In this document: positions 1 through 10,800 of the stretch, one piece after another
How positions within the stretch are numbered: position 1 is the first letter of the stretch
How the letters are laid out: every line of letters begins with the position of its first letter
Origin: Paenibacillus sp. An7
Lineage (GTDB): Bacteria > Bacillota > Bacilli > Paenibacillales > Paenibacillaceae
Length of the DNA stretch: 64,000 bases
Assembly: GCF_009870785.1 (NCBI RefSeq)
Contig: NZ_WTWX01000017.1
Coordinates: 1 to 64,000, forward strand
Reading direction: 5' to 3'
Translations under genes and position numbers: made by a program
The notes under the pieces: generated by a model
The model's input: the letters and a program-made list of their open reading frames with translations, nothing else
The model's database searches: none
Told to the model about the DNA's origin: nothing

Positions 1-54
1 GTACGGTGGTGTGAGAGGTCGGCTACTCTTCTAATGGGTAGCCTCCTACTCGAT
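1..54 (+). mobile_element. Group II intron, 3' end (domains V/VI), truncated by window edge
   Basis: The first bases look like the 3' strand of group II intron domain V (GGTGTGAGAGG at 8-18), followed by a domain VI hairpin with GGCTAC (21-26) pairing GTAGCC (38-43). The end CTACTCGAT matches the usual 3' terminus of bacterial group II introns. GAG at 15-17 can pair with CTC at 49-51, which leaves A48 bulged seven bases from the end, where the branch-point adenosine is expected. The intron-encoded reverse transcriptase would lie to the left, outside the window. The intron ends a few bases past the stop codon of the minus-strand dipeptidase gene. The motif match is from memory of the family; the boundary is good to 1-2 bases. 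Confidence 0.72.
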
Positions 55-60
55 TTACTT

Positions 61-1422
61 TTAAACACGCTTCAGATATTCAACAATGGTCAGCAGACCT
101 TTATCAAAATTCTCCAAGTTGAAATGCTCATTTGGTGCATGCAGATTTTCATCTGGCAAGCCGAAGCCCATCATTACTGTAGGTGCATTCAGTGTGCTGG
201 ACAGTTTTTCAACGATAGGGATTGAGCCGCCATCTTTAGTAAACAGTGCACGTGTACCATATACGGTTTCGTACGCATCTGCTGCTTTTTGCAGCATCGG
301 ATGGGACGGATCGATATTAAAAGCATATGCTTTCTCTTTTGGTGAAATAGTTAGTTTTGCACCTACCGGAGTATGAGCATTTAGATGTGCTTCAATTGCA
401 TCGAGGCAAGCTTGTGGATCCTGATCTGCTACAAGCCGGCAAGTAATCTTGGCGTGTGCCTCTTTAGGGATAACCGTCTTCGTTCCTTCTCCTTGGAATC
501 CGCCGTATACACCGTTAAGTTCAAGCGTTGGACGTGCACCGATTCGTTCCACGAAAGAATAACCTTCTTCGCCATAAAGCGCATCAAGACCGAGATCTTG
601 TTTCAGTTTCTCTTCGTCAAATTGCTGTTTAGCAAATTCTTCACGCATTTCCGGAGACAATTCTTGTACTCCATTATAGAAACCTTCTACACTTACTCGT
701 CCTTGTTTATCATGCAAGGTAGACAGTAATTCAACCATCGCATGAAGTGCATTAGGTACGCCGCCTCCGTAAGAACCGGAATGCAGGTCTGTATTCGCTG
801 TATTCAAAGAAAGCTCAAGGGAGCAAAGTCCACGTAGGCCTGTAGAGATGGCTGGTTTTCCGGGAGCAAGCAAGGATGTGTCTGAGACGAGAACGACATC
901 AGCTGCAAGCTTTTCCTTGTTTTCTTCGAGGAAGAGCGGAAGGTTTGGACTGGATACTTCTTCTTCACCTTCAATACAGAATTTGATGTTAACAGGTAGT
1001 TCCTTCTCTTGTTTCAAAATCGCTTCAACAGCCTTAACATGCAAGAACAGTTGTCCTTTATCGTCGGTTGCACCGCGGGCATACAATTTCCCGTCACGAA
1101 TGGAAGGCTCAAAAGGAGGTGTCTCCCATAAATGTAGCGGATCAACCGGTTGCACGTCGTAGTGACCGTAGACCAGAACGGTAGGTTTTCCTTCCGCATG
1201 CAGATAATCTGCTGTAATCAAGGGATGACCTTTGGTTTCATGGATTTCTACATGCTCAAGACCCGCTTCTGTCAGTTTAGCTGCAAGCCATTCCGCTGCT
1301 TTATGGACATCACCTTTATGTTCAGATAAGGCAGAGATACTTGGGATGGATAACCATTCTTGTAACTCATTCAGATGTTGTTCACGATTGTCTTCAAAAT
1401 AAGCCTTGTAATCAATACTCAT
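61..1422 (-). CDS. M20 family dipeptidase (zinc metallopeptidase)
   Basis: A 453-residue cytosolic peptidase of the M20 family (PepV/CNDP-like dipeptidases), which hydrolyses dipeptides with a pair of metal ions. The metal-ligand pattern is visible: H87-x-D89 in GHYDVQP, D120 in ARGATDDKG, the general-base and ligand glutamates near 153-155 in EGEEEVSSPN, an Asp in SDTSLL, and a C-terminal His in LHAPNEHF. The start is the second Met of the open frame, at 1422, because GAGGAGG (1434-1440 on the complement) sits at correct spacing in front of it; the upstream Met at 1455 has no such site. The length fits the family. It is a single transcription unit ending against the intron. The exact substrate cannot be read from sequence. 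Confidence 0.93.
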   Translation of the reverse strand: MSIDYKAYFEDNREQHLNELQEWLSIPSISALSEHKGDVHKAAEWLAAKLTEAGLEHVEIHETKGHPLITADYLHAEGKPTVLVYGHYDVQPVDPLHLWETPPFEPSIRDGKLYARGATDDKGQLFLHVKAVEAILKQEKELPVNIKFCIEGEEEVSSPNLPLFLEENKEKLAADVVLVSDTSLLAPGKPAISTGLRGLCSLELSLNTANTDLHSGSYGGGVPNALHAMVELLSTLHDKQGRVSVEGFYNGVQELSPEMREEFAKQQFDEEKLKQDLGLDALYGEEGYSFVERIGARPTLELNGVYGGFQGEGTKTVIPKEAHAKITCRLVADQDPQACLDAIEAHLNAHTPVGAKLTISPKEKAYAFNIDPSHPMLQKAADAYETVYGTRALFTKDGGSIPIVEKLSSTLNAPTVMMGFGLPDENLHAPNEHFNLENFDKGLLTIVEYLKRV

Positions 1423-1693
1423 AGTGTAAAGATCCTCCTCAAATAACGTCTTCAACGATTCCTTATTATTTTACACTCTTTTTTGAGGAATACGAAATAT
1501 GGAGTGATTAAACTACATAATAATCCATTTTTGAAGGATTAAGGATAATACAGGGCGAAACAAATATATTAACCATTTCATTCTCATGTTAAACCTTATA
1601 GAACTTAAATACTCATCTAGATCAAAAATATGTGCTTTTTTATGAATATAATGATGAATGCGACTTCAAGAAAATAGGCAGGTGAACTTAACG

Positions 1694-4123
1694 ATGATTC
1701 CTCGTCTTCATCCAGCTCGTAAGAAGAAGTTAAAACCGTTTGGTTTTATAAAAGGAAGTTCCCGCAAGGGACGTTTTTATCGTAAAAGTTTAATTACGAT
1801 TCTGCTGATCGCAAGTATTCCAGGGCTCATTACAGGTATGACGATGTACTGGCTTGTCATCGGGCAGATGGAAAAAGAATTTAACAGGCTCCATCAGAAT
1901 CAGATTATGAACCGAGCTGAGAATCTTGCCGATCAGTTCAGTTATATGGAACTCAGCTTATCTCATTGGGCGTTTGAACCTCGGTTTGGGGAAGAACTGA
2001 AAGAAATGGATTATGTCTATCAGTTTACAGAGACAGTAGATATCATGAAAACACTATACGTATTGCAAGGTTCTAATCCACTTATTCAAAAAGTAGAGTT
2101 GTACCTAAATGAACCTCGGCCGATCTTGTTCAATCGTTCTTATAGCGAGCTGACCGATCTATCGCAGATTGATTCCTATAATGAGTATCTTAGAGATGGG
2201 AGCCATATATACTGGACAGATCGAATTCCAGGACAGCCGCTGGCGGAGCGGGAAACAAAGAGTGCGGAAGACAACTCAGCCCATTTGCTTCATACAGATC
2301 CAGGAGAAGCATTAGTCTTGGTTCATAAAATACCAGGGGGGAGTCTCAGCCCTTTCGGAGCCCTCATCGTTAAGCTGGATAACAAAAAAGTGACAAATCT
2401 ACTGAAAACGCTTACCCCTTATGATCAAGGTTCCACTTTTTTAATGGACCAAAAAGGAAATATACTCCTGTCCGGTGGAGACCATGAGGGCAGCTCCTCT
2501 AAACAATTAAATGAAAAAATTAGACAAAAGGTGGACCTGTCTCGAGACAAGGGTTCATTACTATATACGTTTGAAGGGATCTCTTACTCTGTGTCCTATG
2601 GAAAAATGAATCGGATTGATTCGAACTGGTTCTATGTTTCAGCAGCGCCAATTACCGACATAACTGCCCCTTTGTTATCGGTGTCCAAAGGAATTGTACT
2701 GATGAGTACGGCAGGACTCCTGCTTGCGATTCTATTATCCTGGCTGGTATCTCGCCGCATCTATACACCGATTGAACGATTATTGAGATTGCTTTCTGCT
2801 GAATCAGCCGGTAATACGGGTAACAGCCCTGTTGTGTCTGCGGTTAACGTGGATGAATTCGAACTGCTTGAAGCACAGTGGAATGAACTTGTCATGGAGC
2901 GAAGTACCGTTCGGAAAAGGCTTGAACTTCAGTTGCCGCAGCTGCGGAATGGATATATCATGCAGCTCATTCAAGGGCATCAGTCTGCTCATTCCGAAGA
3001 GGATCTAAGGCAAAGACTAGAGGATCTTGGATTTCGGGTGCGGGATCAGCAATTTTTACTCGTCAGACTGCAACTTACAGGATACTCCAAGCTGAGCGGA
3101 CGTTTTCTTGAGCAGGATAGAGGCCTTGTTACTTTGACAGTAGTGAATATTATTGAGGAATTCGCAGAGCAGCGTTTTGAGCAAGCTTGTGTGCTGAATT
3201 TCCACGATCTGTCTGCTGCGATCCTTTTAACCGGTGAAGAAGAGAAACTAAAATCATCTGTACTTGAGTGGTCCGAAGAATTGATGGTGGTCATTAACCA
3301 AATTATGAAAATGAATGTGACCATTATGGTGGGTAGACCTACGAGTTCTGTTCGTGATATACCCTCCCTATTTATGGAACTTGAGCAAGCAGAAGCATTC
3401 CATAGCATTGAAGAACTTAACCAGCTCCTGGATTTGGATCATTTGACACTCGCACACGATATAGAACATTCGAGCTATCCGTTTCTTATTGAACGAGACC
3501 TGATTCATGCCATTCGAACGGGAAAAGAAGAAGAGGCAAGAGATCTGCTCCGTGAGTTTGTAAAACAAGTCACACAGCGTCAATGTAAGATCTATCAGCT
3601 GCAGCAGATGATGCTTCAACTGCTAGCAAGCATGCAGTATATGATGCTGCAGTCTGGAATTCCTCCCTATGAACTATTTAGTGGCCGTAATTTGTATGAT
3701 GAGCTTGCCCAGCTGAGAGAACCCTTGCAAATAGAGGCTTGGCTGAAATCGGAAGTGATTACTCCTTTTATTACCTTTATGGAAGAAAGATCACATTCAG
3801 GGCTGAAACCCGCAGTTGAACGCACCATGGAACGCATCGATCAGCAGTACATGACGGATATATCGCTAGAGGCTTGTGCCGATCTGGAAGATATGACTCC
3901 TTATGCACTTAGTAAAGCTTTTAAACAAGTTGCAGGAATCAATTTTATTGATTATGTCACCTTTCGGCGTATGGACAAGGCAAAACGTTTACTGCGAGAA
4001 TCCGATTTGAAAATAAACGAAATTGCAGATCAGGTAGGTTATCAGCACAGCTACTTTAATCGGATCTTCAAGAAACAAGAAGGGTTGACCCCAGGGCAAT
4101 ACCGTGAACAGTGGAACCGTTAA
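1694..4123 (+). CDS. Transmembrane AraC-family transcriptional regulator
   Basis: About 809 residues. The N-terminus is basic, followed by a membrane segment (SLITILLIASIPGLITG), a roughly 300-residue extracellular sensor region of Cache-like character, a second membrane segment (GIVLMSTAGLLLAILLSWLV) running into a HAMP-like stretch, a cytoplasmic linker, and an AraC/XylS double helix-turn-helix in the last 100 residues (LSKAFKQVAG; INEIADQVGYQHSYFNRIFKK). This architecture is common in Paenibacillus next to CUT1 sugar transporters, and the gene sits directly upstream of one here. It probably senses an extracellular saccharide or binding protein and activates the locus. The start at 1694 is chosen because AGGTGA precedes it at about 9 bases; an in-frame ATG at 1658 lacks a good site. 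The ligand is unknown. Confidence 0.92.
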   Translation: MIPRLHPARKKKLKPFGFIKGSSRKGRFYRKSLITILLIASIPGLITGMTMYWLVIGQMEKEFNRLHQNQIMNRAENLADQFSYMELSLSHWAFEPRFGEELKEMDYVYQFTETVDIMKTLYVLQGSNPLIQKVELYLNEPRPILFNRSYSELTDLSQIDSYNEYLRDGSHIYWTDRIPGQPLAERETKSAEDNSAHLLHTDPGEALVLVHKIPGGSLSPFGALIVKLDNKKVTNLLKTLTPYDQGSTFLMDQKGNILLSGGDHEGSSSKQLNEKIRQKVDLSRDKGSLLYTFEGISYSVSYGKMNRIDSNWFYVSAAPITDITAPLLSVSKGIVLMSTAGLLLAILLSWLVSRRIYTPIERLLRLLSAESAGNTGNSPVVSAVNVDEFELLEAQWNELVMERSTVRKRLELQLPQLRNGYIMQLIQGHQSAHSEEDLRQRLEDLGFRVRDQQFLLVRLQLTGYSKLSGRFLEQDRGLVTLTVVNIIEEFAEQRFEQACVLNFHDLSAAILLTGEEEKLKSSVLEWSEELMVVINQIMKMNVTIMVGRPTSSVRDIPSLFMELEQAEAFHSIEELNQLLDLDHLTLAHDIEHSSYPFLIERDLIHAIRTGKEEEARDLLREFVKQVTQRQCKIYQLQQMMLQLLASMQYMMLQSGIPPYELFSGRNLYDELAQLREPLQIEAWLKSEVITPFITFMEERSHSGLKPAVERTMERIDQQYMTDISLEACADLEDMTPYALSKAFKQVAGINFIDYVTFRRMDKAKRLLRESDLKINEIADQVGYQHSYFNRIFKKQEGLTPGQYREQWNR

Positions 4124-4308
4124 TTCGTTTTTTATAGGCAACACAAAAAAAGAAATGAGTGCAAAAAAGTGATATGGAAGACAAAATGCAAACGGAAAAG
4201 GATGCAATTTTTCCTTGCTCCACCAGGCTTTTTGAGCGATTTCATCTATATACAAAAATGGTCAGTTGCCGGAAATGGACAGCGGTATGTAAAGTAAAGT
4301 CATTCAAT

Positions 4309-4322
4309 TGTTAACGCTTACA
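4309..4322 (+). promoter_or_regulatory. Candidate cre (CcpA) operator before the transporter operon
   Basis: TGTTAACGCTTACA matches the cre consensus TGWAANCGNTNWCA at 13 of 14 positions and is nearly palindromic. It lies about 40 bases before the first permease gene, where carbon catabolite control of a sugar locus is expected. A LacI-family operator of a different regulator would look similar. Confidence 0.5.
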
Positions 4323-4362
4323 AAATATTCTGGTTTCTTTCGCCAAAGAAAGGAGATCGCTC

Positions 4363-5364
4363 ATGAATCAACATTTCCCTGGTGGTTCACCGGATTCTGC
4401 CGCATTACAGCCGTATACACCAAACAGAATGACCAAGGCTGAAGCGAAACAAAAAGCTAGAAAAAGATGGCTTGCTCAATTAAAACGAAACAAGTGGCTT
4501 TATGTCCTCTTAGCTCCTGGACTGCTTTATTTTCTTATCTTTAAATATGCACCGATGTGGGGGGTTGTCATTGCATTTCAAGACTATCAGCCCTTTCTTG
4601 GAATTCGTGACAGTCAGTGGGTAGGGTTTGATAATTTTACTACCTTTTTTCAGAATCCGGACTTCTTCAGGCTGCTCCGAAACACTTTGATTCTTGCTGT
4701 ATATGATTTGATCTTCTTCTTTCCCGCACCGATCCTAGTCGCCTTACTTCTTAATGAAGTTACAAAATCATGGTTTAAAAGAACCATTCAGACGCTTGTT
4801 TACGTACCTCACTTTGTATCCATGGTTATTATCGCAAGTATTACGTATGTGTTTCTTACACCCAATGGCGGTGTTCTGTACGAACTGATCGCCCAAGTCA
4901 CGGGAAGGCCGGTTGATGTGCTGTCAAATCCAGATTCTTTTCGGCCTCTGATCATTATCCAAATGCTTTGGAAAGAAGTGGGATGGGGCACCATCATATT
5001 CCTGGCCGCACTTGCCGGGGTAGATATGGAACAATATGAAGCTGCTATTGTAGACGGGGCAGGACGGATGCGAAGAATATGGCATATTACCCTTCCTGCG
5101 ATACGTAATACGATTATTATTTTGCTGATTCTTCGTCTCGGTAACTTTATGGACACCGGTTTTGAGCAAATTTACCTAATGACCAATTCCTTGAACCGTG
5201 ATGTAGCGGATGTATTTGATACTTATGTGTATCAAGTCGGTATTACACAGGGAGCTTTCAGCTACAGTACGGCGGTTGGATTGTTTAAATCTTTAATCGG
5301 TATTGTCCTGATTCTTGGAGCGAACAAACTGGCCAAAAAGTTTGGGCACTCCGGGATCTACTAG
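4363..5364 (+). CDS. CUT1 sugar ABC transporter permease, LplB type
   Basis: A 333-residue polytopic membrane protein of the binding-protein-dependent permease family. It has a long basic N-terminus (about 45 residues), about six membrane segments beginning with WLYVLLAPGLLYFLIF, and the EAA loop that contacts the ATPase (EQYEAAIVDGAGRMRRIWHITLP region, about residues 225-245). It pairs with the next gene to form the transmembrane channel. AAAGGAG precedes the ATG. It is the first gene of an operon that follows a 239-base gap carrying the candidate cre site. Relatives carry complex oligosaccharides in Paenibacillus. The operon encodes no ATPase, as is usual when a shared MsmX-type ATPase serves several transporters. 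Confidence 0.95.
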   Translation: MNQHFPGGSPDSAALQPYTPNRMTKAEAKQKARKRWLAQLKRNKWLYVLLAPGLLYFLIFKYAPMWGVVIAFQDYQPFLGIRDSQWVGFDNFTTFFQNPDFFRLLRNTLILAVYDLIFFFPAPILVALLLNEVTKSWFKRTIQTLVYVPHFVSMVIIASITYVFLTPNGGVLYELIAQVTGRPVDVLSNPDSFRPLIIIQMLWKEVGWGTIIFLAALAGVDMEQYEAAIVDGAGRMRRIWHITLPAIRNTIIILLILRLGNFMDTGFEQIYLMTNSLNRDVADVFDTYVYQVGITQGAFSYSTAVGLFKSLIGIVLILGANKLAKKFGHSGIY

Positions 5365-5419
5365 TCTGAAGGCTGGTTAGCTTGCACCGATTCTAAATTT
5401 TTTGTAGGGGGTCCGCAAG

Positions 5420-6304
5420 ATGAACAAACGGTTTAATACCCCAGGCGGGCGTGTGTTTGATGCGTTCAACTACGTGTTCTTGGGACTGTTTGGACTTGTC
5501 ACAGTACTGCCGTTTCTCTACATTATCGGGAATTCATTTGCCACAGAAGCAGAGATTACGGCCCGAAGTTTCTTTCTGATACCAAAAGAATTTTCGATTA
5601 GTGCGTATCAGTACATTTTCTCTTCCTCCACCATTTTTAGAAGTATTGGGAATTCCATTTTCATTACGGTTTCCGGAACTTTTGTCAATCTGTTGTTTAC
5701 GCTGACGATGGCGTACCCCCTGTCTCGCAAAGACTTTTGGGGACGAAATGTTGTGATGAACTTAGTTATCTTCTCCATGTTATTTGGGGGAGGAATGATC
5801 CCGACTTATCTCGTCATTCGTGGACTCGGTCTGCTCGACAGCTACTGGGCTTTAATTCTACCAGGGGCAATTGGCGCGTTTAACTTGATTGTGGTCAAAA
5901 ACTTTTTTCAAGAACTTCCCGCAGGACTAGAAGAGGCGGCTCGAATCGATGGGTGTACGGATATTGGCGTGTTGTGGCGAATTGTGCTTCCGTTATCGAA
6001 ACCTGTTATTGCCACCTTTGCTCTATTTTACGCGGTGGGTCATTGGAACAACTTTTTCTCGGCCCTTTTATATCTAACAGACAGTGCGAAATGGCCGCTG
6101 CAGATCATGCTTAGACAGATTGTACTTCTATCGCAAGGTACGGTGGGAGACATGGCTAACCTTGATCAAAATTTTGTTCAGCCTCCTGAACAGGCCATTA
6201 AAATGGCGGTGATTGTGGTTGGTACAATTCCAATTTTAATCGTGTATCCGTTCTTGCAGAAGCATTTTGCAAAAGGGGTCCTGCTTGGTTCCATTAAGGG
6301 GTAA
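5420..6304 (+). CDS. CUT1 sugar ABC transporter permease, LplC type
   Basis: A 294-residue permease and second half of the channel. It has about six membrane segments, a typical start (FNYVFLGLFGLVTVLPFLYII) and a clear EAA motif (EEAARIDGCTDIGVLWRIVLP) about two thirds along. The C-terminus ends HFAKGVLLGSIKG, which is characteristic of LplC/YtcP-like permeases. The gene lies 55 bases after the first permease and 33 before the binding protein, so the three are very likely co-transcribed. The ribosome binding site (AGGGGG) is somewhat far from the ATG, which may lower translation relative to its partner. The substrate is inferred only from the neighbouring hydrolases. Confidence 0.95.
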   Translation: MNKRFNTPGGRVFDAFNYVFLGLFGLVTVLPFLYIIGNSFATEAEITARSFFLIPKEFSISAYQYIFSSSTIFRSIGNSIFITVSGTFVNLLFTLTMAYPLSRKDFWGRNVVMNLVIFSMLFGGGMIPTYLVIRGLGLLDSYWALILPGAIGAFNLIVVKNFFQELPAGLEEAARIDGCTDIGVLWRIVLPLSKPVIATFALFYAVGHWNNFFSALLYLTDSAKWPLQIMLRQIVLLSQGTVGDMANLDQNFVQPPEQAIKMAVIVVGTIPILIVYPFLQKHFAKGVLLGSIKG

Positions 6305-6337
6305 CAAGAAACTAAACATATATGGGGGTATAGGTTC

Positions 6338-7864
6338 ATGAAAAAAACCAAAGGCACGTTAGCGTATTCAGTAAAAATGGTGAGTACTGCGTTCTTGATT
6401 GCTTCCTTACTTGCCGCTTGTTCACCTGGGGGGAAAGAGAACACGGTTGAATCCGAAAGCCCAAATAGTCCAGGAACGAAAAGTCGTATTAGTATTATGG
6501 TTCCAAATTTTCAAGCAGAAACACCTGGGGATAACAACGCGGTTCTACAGAAACTCGAAGAACTTACGGACACAGAAGTAGAGTTTCAGTGGGTACCAAG
6601 CAGTTCCTATGATGATAAATTCAATATCACACTCGCATCAGGTAAACTTCCTAGTCTCATGGTTGTACTCGGCAAATCGCCAAGCTTTATCAATGCGGCT
6701 CGCAGTGGTGCGTTCTGGGAGCTCGGTCCTTATTTGAAAGATTATAAAAATCTATCAGGTGCGAATGAGATCATACTAAACAATGCATCCATTGATGGGA
6801 AGACCTACGGCATATACCGTGCTCGGGCGCTCGGAAGAAACGGGGTGACGATTCGGAAAGACTGGCTGGATAACCTGAAGCTAAAAGCACCGACCACGAT
6901 TGAGGAGTTCTACAATGTCATGAAGGCGTTTACAGAGAATGATCCAGATGGCAATGGGAAAAAGGATACGTACGGGCTCATCGCGAGTCAATTTAACGGG
7001 CCATGGGACATCATGCAGGTATGGTTTGGTGCACCGAATGGCTGGGGAGAAGAGAATGGAAAGCTGATCCCAGCGCATCAGACACCTCAATACCTGGAAG
7101 CTTTGAAGTTCTTCCGCCAGTTGTATAGCGAGGGCCTTATTAATAAAGATTTTGCTGTAATGGATGCTACCAAAATGTCCGATCTGATGGTCAACGGCAA
7201 CGGTGGAGTCATGGTCGATGTAGCAGATAATGCGCAGCGTATTGAATCAAAAATATTGGAGAAGGACCCGAATCATACAGATGCTGTAGATGTTTTGCAA
7301 GCGATGGTAGGGCCTGAAGGACATCGTGATCTTCCCACTTCCGGATATGCCGGGATGATCGCTATCTCTAAAAGTGCGGTAAAAACAGAGGAAGAGCTGA
7401 AACAAGTGCTTACTTTCCTTGACCGTTTGAATGATGAGGAGCTGCAAATGCTGATGTCCTATGGACTCGAAGGCACTCATTATGAGAAAAAGGAGGATTA
7501 CATCGTTCCTACTACAGATAAGCTGGCCATGAGAGATCTGAATGGAACCAACCAGATTCTTATGTTTATTCCGGAGACGCGGGGACTTACTGTAGAACAG
7601 ACAGAAATACGTAAGAAGGTAGCGGAAGTGCAGAAGGCAAACGAATCCATCGTTATTCCTAACCCGGGTGAACCGCTGATCTCAGATGTCTATGCACAAA
7701 AAGGACCGCAGCTCGACAATATCATTAATGATGCGCGTACGAAGTTTATCGTGGGTCAGATTGATGAAAAAGGGTTACAGGACGCTTTTGCCTTGTGGGA
7801 GAAAAACGGAGGTAAAGAGTATGTAGAAGAGATGAATACACTTTACGCCGAACTGCAGAAATAA
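6338..7864 (+). CDS. Extracellular solute-binding lipoprotein of the sugar transporter
   Basis: A 508-residue extracellular family 1 binding protein. The signal peptide ends in a lipobox, LLAAC, with the lipidated cysteine at residue 28, so it is anchored to the outer face of the membrane. The mature part has the LplA/YtcQ-like layout: an early motif around LEELTDTEVEFQWVP, a DPDGNGKKDTYG loop near residue 210 that resembles a calcium-binding loop, and many aromatics expected in a sugar cleft. It delivers ligand to the two permeases encoded just upstream. GGGGG lies before the ATG. The chain length suits a large oligosaccharide. The ligand cannot be read directly; the hydrolases downstream suggest a rhamnose- or uronate-containing fragment. 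Confidence 0.94.
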   Translation: MKKTKGTLAYSVKMVSTAFLIASLLAACSPGGKENTVESESPNSPGTKSRISIMVPNFQAETPGDNNAVLQKLEELTDTEVEFQWVPSSSYDDKFNITLASGKLPSLMVVLGKSPSFINAARSGAFWELGPYLKDYKNLSGANEIILNNASIDGKTYGIYRARALGRNGVTIRKDWLDNLKLKAPTTIEEFYNVMKAFTENDPDGNGKKDTYGLIASQFNGPWDIMQVWFGAPNGWGEENGKLIPAHQTPQYLEALKFFRQLYSEGLINKDFAVMDATKMSDLMVNGNGGVMVDVADNAQRIESKILEKDPNHTDAVDVLQAMVGPEGHRDLPTSGYAGMIAISKSAVKTEEELKQVLTFLDRLNDEELQMLMSYGLEGTHYEKKEDYIVPTTDKLAMRDLNGTNQILMFIPETRGLTVEQTEIRKKVAEVQKANESIVIPNPGEPLISDVYAQKGPQLDNIINDARTKFIVGQIDEKGLQDAFALWEKNGGKEYVEEMNTLYAELQK

Positions 7865-7887
7865 AAGGCTTCAGGGAGGTTATCAGC

Positions 7888-10800
7888 ATGTGGAATAGTA
7901 GGACATTTCAGAATCCAGGAAATGAATATCGTGCTCATCCTTTCTGGTTCTGGAATGGTGAGATGGATGATGAGCAGATCAGACACCAAATTTCGGAGAT
8001 GGAAAAACAGGGCGTAGGCGGATTTTTTATCTGTGCGAGACAGGGACTAACCGTCCCTTATCTCTCACAGGCTTGGTTTCATAAGGTACGGCTGGCTGTT
8101 AAGGAAGCGAAAGCAAAAGGGATGAAGGTTTGGCTTTACGACGAATATCCGTATCCAAGCGGCATGGCCGGCGGAGAAGTGACCCTTGAAATGCCGGAGG
8201 CAAAACAGCGTGCACTCCTACATCACACAGGCAGGGTGAGCCATGGCGATCATGTGTCATGGACCTTGCCATGGGCGGTGATTCTTTATGCAAAAGCAGT
8301 GCCGGTTAACGCGGATGGGACACATCAGTGGGAACAAGCAATAGAACTTCGAAAACAGATCGGAAATATCCAGCTTCAGCAGGTATATCAGGAAACGGGA
8401 CTTACTTCATATAATCGCAAGCGATTTTTCACTTATGAAACTGCGTTTTGTTTGGAATGGGATGTGCCTGAAGGAGAATATGAAATCTTTATTTTCATGG
8501 AGCAGGAGATTGATGATTTTAAATATTACGGCAATTTTGTAGATCCTCTCAATGAGAAGGCGATGAAACGATTCATTGAACTGACGCATGAGCGGTATCA
8601 AGAGGAACTTGGGGACGATTTCGGAACCGTAATTAAAGGGATGTTTACAGACGAAATTGCACCTCTTGGCCGAATTCCATGGTCACCGCAGCTGCCGTCT
8701 TTTTTCAAGGAAAGAACAGGTTATGATCTTATCGAACAGCTTCCTGCCTTACTGCGAAGTGATGTACCTAAGGCAAAACAGACTCGGTATGACTATTATC
8801 AATCCGTCCATTTGCTGCTGCGAAAATCAGTTCATAAACAGGCGCATGATTTCTGTGAACAGGCACAAATCGAATATGCAGCTGAGGTTCCGTCTCTACG
8901 AATGACAACACAGCTGTACAGTCATCTGCCAGGCGGTGACTCTGCACATGAAAAAACAGGCCGTTCGCTTGAATATATACTACAGCGCTACGGACTGAAT
9001 ATGCGGGATAACCCGAAGATGGTTAGTTCACTGGCTCGGCAGCTCGGCAGACCGCGCAATATGATCGAATGTTTTCATAGCGTAGGCTGGTCCATGACCT
9101 TACAGGATGCAAAATGGATGATCGACCGAATGGCTGCCATGGGCACGAATTTTTATAATTTTCATGCTTTTTTTTATACGATCGGCGGGCTTGCAAAACA
9201 TGATGCACCTCCGTCTCAATTTTTACAAAATCCCTATTGGCCTTATTTCCGTGAGCTCGGAGATTATGTAGGGCGCATTAGTTATCTAATGAGCGAAGGG
9301 AAGGCGGATATTCGAATTGCTTTGCTTGACCCTACCACTACGTTTTGGACTCTGATGGGGAATCCGCTGCATGGATTTGCGTACGGCGGAGAAGAGGAAG
9401 AAGAAAAAGCACAGCTTGATCAGCTCAAGGAAGACTGGCTGATTCTATCAAATCTGCTGCTTCGATATCGCCGTGACTATGATCATCTTGATCCAGAACT
9501 GCTTGCTGAAGCACAGATTAGGGAAGGAAACATCGAAATCGGTGAAGCATCCTATGAGGTGTTGATTCTGCCCCCTATGCTGAATCTGGAGGCTGCTGCT
9601 TGGAATCAGCTTCAAGCTTTTGTCAGCGCAGGTGGAAAAGTCATTACGACCGGGTGTCTTCCAGTTGAGTCCGTTGAACCGGGATGTCCGGGTGCCTTGG
9701 ACTGGGAAGAACTTGGGAAAAAGAAGAATTTGCGCTCTCTTCCTGTAGATGAAGCAATGGAGGAAAAAATTTCAAAGTATCTTCTACCACAGCTCCATGA
9801 ATGGCTAGATGATGCTGTCGTACTACGGATTGATAATGACCCTCTGCACATCCTTCAGCAGTTCCGCATGATCTCAGCGCATGAGGCTGCTTTATTCCTA
9901 ACGAATCAGGAAGGAGAAACTTTGCAAGGCAAGTTACAGATTGATAAGAAGGCACTGCTTAGCAGATTAGGTGTTAATGCGGAGATGGATAATATCCAAG
10001 TGGACGTGCGGAACTTATCACTTCGGACAGGAGAAACCAGTGAAAGACGCTCTGTCACTCATCATAAAGAAGTGGAAGTTACACTTGCTCCTTATGAAGC
10101 GGTAATTTTCTTATTTGGCATTGTCCCGGCAAACGTGATGACGGATAGAGAACCGCAAATAGTACCCAGCCCATATCAAATCAAGCTTCCTATAGCAGGG
10201 AGGTGGACGGTAACGCCAGAGCAGGATAATAAACTGCGTATCGGTGATTTTTCATTAACGGTTATTGACTCGCTGGGGCAGGTACATATTCAGGATCTGA
10301 AAGTACAGGCGAAAACATTTATTGAGCAGATTACGAGTGAAGCGGGAAGCGGCCTGCCTCTCCAATTCGATCAAGTATTCGGTACACCAAAGAGAGCCAA
10401 AGTGGCTTATCCACTGGATGCTGTTTATCAATCTCAGTTCATATGTCATAGAAAAGAAGAGAACTGCTTATTATTTTTTGATGGGAGCGCCATCTCGGGG
10501 AATTACTTCATCGAAGTCAATCAGCACCGGCTGAGTGCTTCTGCTTTCGCTCCTGTCTGGATCACGGATTATACCAATATCGGGACGGAGATTGCTCCCT
10601 ACCTTCAGGTAGGACGAAATGAGATACGTGTTTGCGTGGAAGTGACCAAAGACGATGACGGTATCGTAGATCCGCTCATGTTATCTGGTTCATTCGGTGT
10701 TTACTACGAGGACGATAGGCCTGTACTGGCGGCATTACCTGAGTCTATTGATGCTCTGCTCCCAGAGCCGATGATAGGCTTCCCGCATTACGCTGGGACG

